From positions 1 through 10,001 of the forward strand of contig JBGPKH010000313.1 of the NCBI GenBank assembly GCA_041485845.1: DNA of 10,001 nucleotides. The letters are read 5' to 3'. Numbering within the stretch: the first letter of the stretch is position 1; every line of letters begins with the position of its first letter. Under the pieces are notes generated by a model, which ran no database searches, had not been told where the DNA came from, and was given only the letters and a program-made list of their open reading frames with translations. This stretch comes from OMOG01 sp041485845 (GTDB lineage: Bacteria; Acidobacteriota; Terriglobia; Bryobacterales; Bryobacteraceae). Shown here one piece after another: positions 5,309 to 10,001 of the stretch. The translations under genes and the position numbers were made by a program.

Positions 5309-6100
5309 ATGATCCGAGCACTCACCGCCGCCGCTCTGGCCGTCCTGCCGTCCGGTCCGGCCTTCGCCCAGTCCACCGCCGCCCCGCTGTCGTTTGAGGT
5401 GGCCGACGTCAAGGGGAACAAGTCCGGGGGAGGCCGCGGAGCATCCGCCGACTTCCTTCCGGGCGGGCGGGTCAACGTGACCAACGCCACCATGAAGGAG
5501 CTCATCGCCGGCGCCTACAGCGTCGGAGAGTACCCGGTCTCCGGCGGGCCGGGCTGGCTGGATGCCGAGCGTTACGACATCGTCGCCAAGGCCGCGCCCA
5601 CCACTTCCGAAGACCACGTCCGCAAGATGCTCCAGACCCTCTTGGCCGACCGTTTCAAGCTCGCCATCCACCACGGCCACAAGGCCACTTCCGTCTATGC
5701 CCTGACGCTCGGCAAGCAGGCGCCGAAGCTCCAGGAGTCCGCAGCCGGTACCGAGGCCGATTGCAAAGGCCTGCGCGGGCATCTCACCCGCACTCACATG
5801 TCGATGCCCGATCTGGCGGAAGCTCTGCCCCGCATGTCGCCGCGCTATATCGACCTCCCGGTGGTGGACCTGACCGGCCTCAAGGGCGTCTACGATTTCA
5901 AGCTGGAATGGACCACGATGCCCGGGCCCGCGGCGGCCGCCGGCCGGGGAGGAGATGCTCCCGCAACCAACCCCGACACCGTCCCGGTTTCGATCTTCAA
6001 TGCCATCCAGGACCAGCCCGGCCTGAAGATCGAGGGGCGCAAGCACCCCATCGACATCATCGTCATCGACCATGTCGAGCGTGTCCCGATCGAGAACTAG
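5309..6100 (+). CDS. TIGR03435 family protein (exported, soil-bacteria family)
   Basis: The 263-residue protein has a signal peptide with a likely cut after PAFA (residue 20). The family pattern follows in order: LSFEVADVKGNKS (27-39), LPGGRVNVTNATMKELIAGA (50-69), GGPGWLDAERYDIVAKA (79-95), MLQTLLADRFKLAIHH (107-122), DLTGLKGVYDFKLEW (187-201), and the closing IFNAIQDQPGLKIEGRK and IDIIVIDHVERVPIEN. This family occurs in many copies in Solibacter-type Acidobacteriota and has no established function; length is typical. AGGTAGAG at 5294-5301, seven bases before the ATG, is a fair ribosome binding site. A low-complexity stretch rich in Ala, Gly and Pro (about 205-224) interrupts the C-terminal part. 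It is divergent from the VWFA-related gene with 70 bases between them, so the two may be regulated together. It converges on the small secreted gene with a 29-base gap. The family call is firm; the role is open. Confidence 0.92.
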   Translation: MIRALTAAALAVLPSGPAFAQSTAAPLSFEVADVKGNKSGGGRGASADFLPGGRVNVTNATMKELIAGAYSVGEYPVSGGPGWLDAERYDIVAKAAPTTSEDHVRKMLQTLLADRFKLAIHHGHKATSVYALTLGKQAPKLQESAAGTEADCKGLRGHLTRTHMSMPDLAEALPRMSPRYIDLPVVDLTGLKGVYDFKLEWTTMPGPAAAAGRGGDAPATNPDTVPVSIFNAIQDQPGLKIEGRKHPIDIIVIDHVERVPIEN

Positions 6101-6129
6101 AGTGGGACAAACCTCTTAGTCTTAGTCTG

Positions 6130-6531
6130 TCACTGCCCAGGAAAACATCCCCGCGAAGCCTCGAACTCCGCCTTCGTCATCTGGACCCGGACCTCTGTCA
6201 GACTCCCTTTTTCATCCTTGATTACCTGCGCCGTGGGCGGGTCCTTCCGCTCATTCACCACCACGCGATACTTCGCCTGCCGATACAGCCCGAGCTTACC
6301 CTTGCCATATTCCGGGCTACCGTAGAAGAAATACAGAGCCACCGCCCCACCTGGATCGGCCTTCACCGACTTCCAAAAGTACGCCCCACAAGGCTCATCC
6401 TCCTTGAAGAGCTGCTTGCCCGGCTTGGTCCTTTGCACCGCATTCTCCCGCTCGGGCGGATAGCCGGACGTCTGTGGGTAGCCGTGCGCCGAGACCAGCA
6501 GCCCGATCCACGCAGACCAAACGGTCTTCAT
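6130..6531 (-). CDS. Small secreted protein of unknown function
   Basis: The 133-residue product begins MKTVWSAWIGLLVSAHGYPQ, a short signal peptide with likely cleavage near residue 18-20. The mature part is highly charged and rich in Tyr, with a beta-strand-like centre (AVALYFFYGSPEYGKGKLGL, residues 64-83; KYRVVVNERKD, 87-97) and two cysteines, Cys48 and Cys129, that could form a disulfide in the periplasm. I do not recognise a family. The frame can also start at a GTG two codons upstream (6537), but AGGGGAG at 6539-6545 sits one base from that GTG and seven bases from the ATG, so the ATG is the better start. The gene stands alone. It converges with the TIGR03435 gene and diverges from the anchored protein at 6776. 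Coding is well supported by the signal peptide, ribosome binding site and even composition. Confidence 0.72.
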   Translation of the reverse strand: MKTVWSAWIGLLVSAHGYPQTSGYPPERENAVQRTKPGKQLFKEDEPCGAYFWKSVKADPGGAVALYFFYGSPEYGKGKLGLYRQAKYRVVVNERKDPPTAQVIKDEKGSLTEVRVQMTKAEFEASRGCFPGQ

Positions 6532-6538
6532 GCGCACA

Positions 6539-6545
6539 CTCCCCT
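6539..6545 (-). promoter_or_regulatory. Ribosome binding site that sets the start at 6531
   Basis: On the minus strand AGGGGAG lies seven bases before the ATG at 6529-6531 and only one base before a GTG that begins the longest open frame. The spacing favours the ATG and removes two residues from the protein. Confidence 0.6.
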
Positions 6546-6636
6546 TGGTATGGACACCAGCCGCTCCACCGGAGTTCCGCAGAGGCCTCCGGCCGGTTCC
6601 GGCTGCACCGCTCAGACTCCCCGGCGCACGCTAGCT

Positions 6637-6664
6637 TTGGTTAACGGTACCCGACCCGTACTAT
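6637..6664 (+). promoter_or_regulatory. Candidate promoter for the anchored-protein gene
   Basis: TTGGTT (6637-6642) and TACTAT (6659-6664) are 16 bases apart, in a locally AT-richer part of the 244-base divergent intergenic region. Transcription from here would give a leader of about 105 bases. The match to consensus is only moderate and nothing else supports it. Confidence 0.25.
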
Positions 6665-6775
6665 ACCCACTGGTATCGTCGCTGGACCGCGCGTAATACT
6701 TGGAAAGGGCGGTCGAATCCCTGGCTATTCTAACTGACGTCTTATTCGCCGGCCACCACCAACAGCGAGGACGAA

Positions 6776-7891
6776 ATGTTACACCGTGCCTTCATCATCC
6801 TGGCTTACCTGGCCGGAGTACTCGGCGCCAGCTATCTGTTTCGAACCGTGGGCGCCAAATGGAAAGGCCGGAACACGCCCGCGAAGCCCGATACGCCGCC
6901 AGCGCAGCAGGTCGAAAACGAAAGCGGCGCGCCGGAAGTGGGTGACAATCCCTTGCCGATCCGCCCGGCGCCTCCGCCGCCGGTCGAAGTTCGGGAAACG
7001 CCCATACCGGGATCGGAGCTGCGCTACTATCAACCCTTCGGACCCGCGGACAGCATTCTGGACGTCTGGTATAAGCTCCAGACATTCACGTCCACCGAGC
7101 CGATCACCGTACGGCTCATTCCGAGCGACAACACCACCCCGATCGTCACCGGCTCTTTCCTCCCGGATGGCGCGGTTCACAGCACCAGGGAAATGTTCTT
7201 TCTGGAGCTGGCGAACAGCATTCGGTCCAATGGCGGTCCCGGCGCCTGGCGTGCCGTGCGGAAACTGTCGTCCTTTGGCATCCCCGCCTCCGCCCGGGAA
7301 GGAGCTTATCATATCTTTACCGGCACCTTGCGGATGGAGCTGAAGGGCGTCCGGATCATGGGCCTGACTTTCTCCGTGGAGGTCACATTCGAACCGAACC
7401 TTGGCTTGATTCCGGGGCACTTTTCGAACCTCAATGAGTATTTCCATTGTGAGATGCTTTCCGCCGGTCTGCCCGGCAGAGGCCGTGTGGAACCGGAAAA
7501 CGTGGTCGTTGGTTTCCCGTGGAGCTTGATCGGAGTGACTCTTTACTCTCAGGATCCGAGCCTTCACCTGGACGGCTCGAAGATAACCAAGGCGATCATC
7601 GGTAAGTATGAGAAATATGTTCGCCAACGTCAGGCCATTGTGCCGACACCCGAGGACGCCACGCGCAAAGTTACTCTAGCCTCCGATGGCATCGTCGTCA
7701 TCGCCATCCACGAAGGTCTTACCAGGGGCCGCAGGTTCCTTCGGATCGAGTACGGTCCTTCTCCCAAAGGACCGATCGACAAAATTTCGGCGGGAGATGA
7801 CGAGTTCGTCGGATTCGCCAAGTCGATCGAGGAAACCAGACAGCCATGCCTCGTGGCCGAAGCGGAGGCCGCGCTGAATACGCCATTCTGA
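6776..7891 (+). CDS. Membrane-anchored protein with proline-rich linker, unknown function
   Basis: The 371-residue protein has one N-terminal hydrophobic helix (FIILAYLAGVLGASYLF, residues 6-22) followed by basic residues, then a linker rich in Pro, Glu and Ala (about 33-80, with RPAPPPPVEV). A globular part of about 290 residues follows. Visible there are LRYYQPFGPADSILDVWYKL (82-101), a strand pair TVRLIPSDNTTPIVTGSF (111-128), MFFLELANSIRSNGGPGAW (140-158), a beta segment VRIMGLTFSVEVTFEP (182-197), and a charged C-terminal helix. I recognise no family and see no catalytic motif. GAGG at 6767-6770 stands five bases before the ATG, a good ribosome binding site. The helix may be a signal anchor; topology is not certain. 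The gene is alone and converges on the kinase gene 55 bases downstream. It encodes a real protein by composition and start signals, but its function cannot be read from sequence. Confidence 0.75.
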   Translation: MLHRAFIILAYLAGVLGASYLFRTVGAKWKGRNTPAKPDTPPAQQVENESGAPEVGDNPLPIRPAPPPPVEVRETPIPGSELRYYQPFGPADSILDVWYKLQTFTSTEPITVRLIPSDNTTPIVTGSFLPDGAVHSTREMFFLELANSIRSNGGPGAWRAVRKLSSFGIPASAREGAYHIFTGTLRMELKGVRIMGLTFSVEVTFEPNLGLIPGHFSNLNEYFHCEMLSAGLPGRGRVEPENVVVGFPWSLIGVTLYSQDPSLHLDGSKITKAIIGKYEKYVRQRQAIVPTPEDATRKVTLASDGIVVIAIHEGLTRGRRFLRIEYGPSPKGPIDKISAGDDEFVGFAKSIEETRQPCLVAEAEAALNTPF

Positions 7892-7946
7892 CTTCACCGC
7901 AGCGTGCAAGCTCTCAGTCAACCCGCGTCAGAAGCCCCTGCCCGCT

Positions 7947-10001
7947 TCATTGTGCCGCCGTTCCTCTCTTCAACAGCGCCGGCCAGTTGACGATCACGGT
8001 CAGCGACTGGCCGGCCTGTCCCGGCGTAGCGCGCACCAGGAAGCGCTGGCCATCCGGGGCGACGTCGTAGGGAGGCCGGCCGGTGTCCATTACGGGCAGC
8101 GGGAACAACTCGCGCGGCGTCGAGGGCTCCACGGAATCGGGTCCGACTTTCAGGCTGACCGCCATCAGCTTGTTATCCAATGACCCATAGAAGAGCTCGC
8201 GCCCGCCCGCGCCCCATTGCGGATACTGCCCGCCATCCGTCGAAATCTGAAATTTGGCGCGCCGTTCCGGAAAGGCCTGGATATAGACCTCTGACCGGCC
8301 GGTCTCGTCGGACTGGTAGGCCACCCATCGGGGCGGTGCTTCCGGCGAGAAACGGCCAAACGACTCGCTGAACGGCGTCCGCAGGTAGGCCCTCGGCGGA
8401 GTGCCGGGAACTGGCTTGCCCTCCGGGGTAACCGGAAGAACCCACAGGTCCCGCTGGCTGTCGGGAGCGAGTTCGTGGTACAGAACCCAGCGCCCGTCTC
8501 GCGACCAGTCGGTCGGCAACTGGGCATTGGGCGACTGTGTAAGACGCTGGTCGTTCCCGGCTCCGTTGGAGTCTTTGAGAAACAGGTTCCGCGGCATTCT
8601 GGAACTGAATACAATCGTGCGGCCGTCTGGGGACCAGGCGGGGTATAGACCGGAATTGGAATTGAAACGGCTGGCAACGCCGCGCTGCACCTCCAGCAGC
8701 CAGAGATCGCTGTCGCCGACTCTGTCACGCGATGCCGCGACGCGGCGTCCGTCGGGCGACAGCCGGAACGTATTGTACTCACCTGGTCCGCCCACCAACC
8801 CCATCGGCTTTCCGGCGCGATCGAGCCAGGTGAATTGGCTCGAAAGATCGGAAGCGCTATACAGCAGTGCCCCACCTCCCGCGACGGCTATCTCAATCTG
8901 ACCCAACATCCCACTCCTGGCCGCCGGATCGGCAACCGGATGAGGCTCCCCGGAGGTTCTCAGCGTGCTCGGGTCAAATTCCTGCGCGACCAAAGTCGTT
9001 CCGCGCACCCATAGCAGATAGCTCGTGCCGTCGCCACCAGGCGCGTACACCGCGTTGGTGTCGCTGGTGAGCACTTGGACCCTTTCTGCAGGCTTTGCCA
9101 AAGAAGCCGCATACGTGCCGTCGTTCTCCGCTTTCTCGCTTTGGACAAAGTAGAGGAGGCGCCCGCCGGGAAGTAACTGCGGCCAGCGATGAGAGCTCTC
9201 GCCGCGTGAAACATCGAGTGTGGTCACCGGCGAGGGCGTCCCGCCGGCCGCGGGGACACGGAACAAGCCGGAGGTCACGGTGCCAAATAGGATATTGCCA
9301 TCGCTGCTCCATGCCCCGCCACGCCCTATCGTGTCGCAGATCGGCAACGGCGCCCCGCCCGCCAGATCGACCCGCTGCAACTTGCTCCGCGCGAAGAAGG
9401 CGACCGATTTGCCGTCCGGGGACCAGAAGGGATAGGAAGCGCCTTCGGTTCCCGCGATCAGTCGCGCCGTTGTGCCGTTCAGAGGCCGGACCCACAGCGC
9501 GGTCTTCCCATTACTGGAAGCCACAAAGGCGGCGGTGCGGCCTTCGGGCGACAAGGCGATGCCGCCGACCTCACCGCCAAAAGGGAACCGCCCGCCCTCT
9601 GGCGCATTGATCTGAAGGCGAAACACGCGATCAGCGGTGGTTGGCTGGCGGAAATGCGAGACGGACCAGCCGGCGAGCGCGCCAATCACCACCAGCGCAG
9701 CCCCCGCGATCCACTGCCTGCGGCGACTGGGCTTGGCCGCCACTGGCGCCGCCGTCCGCTCCATAGCCCACGTCAGCGCCGCCCGCAAATCGCGCGCCGT
9801 TTGAAACCGCTGATCGGGGTCCTTCGCCATTGACCGTCGTACAACTCGCTCGAGCGGCGGTGCGGTTGTGAGAGGCGCGGGATCGCGCTCCAGAATCGCC
9901 GCGATCACGCTGGCCGCGCTCTGGCCCTCAAACGCGCGCTTGCCCGTGAGCATTTCGTAGAGCACGCAGCCGAAGGCGAATAGATCGCTGCGCGCGTCCG
10001 C
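7947..10001 (-). CDS. Ser/Thr protein kinase with C-terminal PD40 beta-propeller (5' end beyond window)
   Basis: The visible 684 residues begin inside a Pkn2/Hanks-type kinase domain at ADARSDLFAFGCVLYEMLTG, which is subdomain IX with its invariant Asp (visible residue 6). Subdomain XI is present with the conserved Arg in KDPDQRFQTARDL (residue 65). The catalytic loop and ATP site lie beyond the window edge. A membrane helix follows (about visible residues 96-117, WIAGAALVVIGALAGWSVSH). The rest is a TolB-like propeller of PD40 repeats: LSPEGRTAAFVAS, WSPDGKSVAFFAR, LSPDGRRVAASRDR, WSPDGRTIVFSSR, WSRDGRWVLYHEL. This gives a cytoplasmic kinase joined to an extracytoplasmic propeller, a layout found in many copies in Solibacter-type genomes and thought to sense external signals; the ligand is unknown. 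The ending TVIVNWPALLKRG is typical of this group. A GTG at 9963-9965 is an internal codon, not a start. Confidence 0.93.
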   Translation of the reverse strand, partial: ADARSDLFAFGCVLYEMLTGKRAFEGQSAASVIAAILERDPAPLTTAPPLERVVRRSMAKDPDQRFQTARDLRAALTWAMERTAAPVAAKPSRRRQWIAGAALVVIGALAGWSVSHFRQPTTADRVFRLQINAPEGGRFPFGGEVGGIALSPEGRTAAFVASSNGKTALWVRPLNGTTARLIAGTEGASYPFWSPDGKSVAFFARSKLQRVDLAGGAPLPICDTIGRGGAWSSDGNILFGTVTSGLFRVPAAGGTPSPVTTLDVSRGESSHRWPQLLPGGRLLYFVQSEKAENDGTYAASLAKPAERVQVLTSDTNAVYAPGGDGTSYLLWVRGTTLVAQEFDPSTLRTSGEPHPVADPAARSGMLGQIEIAVAGGGALLYSASDLSSQFTWLDRAGKPMGLVGGPGEYNTFRLSPDGRRVAASRDRVGDSDLWLLEVQRGVASRFNSNSGLYPAWSPDGRTIVFSSRMPRNLFLKDSNGAGNDQRLTQSPNAQLPTDWSRDGRWVLYHELAPDSQRDLWVLPVTPEGKPVPGTPPRAYLRTPFSESFGRFSPEAPPRWVAYQSDETGRSEVYIQAFPERRAKFQISTDGGQYPQWGAGGRELFYGSLDNKLMAVSLKVGPDSVEPSTPRELFPLPVMDTGRPPYDVAPDGQRFLVRATPGQAGQSLTVIVNWPALLKRGTAAQ

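Noticed and set aside
4802..6073. 423-residue open frame on the minus strand
   Set aside because: It covers the antisense of the TIGR03435 gene, the divergent promoter region and part of the VWFA-related gene in another frame. The sense genes have signal peptides and family motifs; this frame has none.
5761..6696. 311-residue open frame on the plus strand
   Set aside because: It overlaps the TIGR03435 gene in another frame and then runs antisense through the small secreted gene. Its composition is Arg/Pro/His-rich and no motif is visible.
6779..7627. 282-residue open frame on the minus strand
   Set aside because: It is antisense to the anchored-protein gene, which has a ribosome binding site, a membrane helix and natural composition; this frame has none of these.
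7892..7946. Terminator between the convergent anchored-protein and kinase genes
   Set aside because: No inverted repeat of useful length and no T-tract is visible in these 55 bases.
1..10001. CRISPR array, tRNA, rRNA, insertion sequence or attachment site
   Set aside because: I found no regularly spaced repeats, no cloverleaf with a CCA end, no transposase or integrase motifs and no paired terminal inverted repeats on reading both strands.

Overview
The window looks like chromosome of a soil Acidobacteriota of the Solibacter/Bryobacterales type. Three recognised gene types point there: a long secreted protein with the acidobacterial VWFA-related domain (2872-5238, minus), a member of the soil-restricted TIGR03435 family (5309-6100, plus), and a Ser/Thr kinase fused to a PD40 beta-propeller (7947-10001, minus, cut by the window end). 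This part is GC-rich and its reading frames are clean.

Region 1, bases 1-2870, is an accessory patch of nucleic-acid-targeting modules, most of them damaged. In order it holds: the 3' end of an unrecognised gene (to 352); a HEPN-fold protein with an intact R-x4-H motif (443-997) whose likely N-terminus lies in another frame at 357-506; a Uma2-family (DUF820) nuclease-fold gene on the minus strand (1192-1692) that loses its last ~30 residues to a one-base frameshift; about 580 bases with hairpins and a coding-like ghost but no recognisable gene; and a HicB-type antitoxin (2271-2681) followed by a decayed hicA toxin remnant (2521 onward). Base composition is locally lower here (27 G/C of 60 at 841-900, against 48 of 60 at 4621-4680). 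This fits an acquired, decaying defence or toxin-antitoxin patch.

Region 2, bases 2872-6531, holds three exported proteins. The VWFA-related gene and the TIGR03435 gene are divergent and share a 70-base intergenic region, where an extended -10 element sits so close to the VWFA GTG start that the transcript may be leaderless. A small secreted protein of unknown function (6130-6531, minus) converges on the TIGR03435 gene. A Shine-Dalgarno sequence sets its start at the ATG, not the upstream GTG.

Region 3, bases 6532-10001, holds a single-pass anchored protein with a proline-rich linker and an unrecognised C-terminal region (6776-7891, plus), converging on the kinase-propeller gene. Outside region 1 every gene appears to be its own transcription unit. 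No tRNA, rRNA, insertion sequence or CRISPR array was seen.
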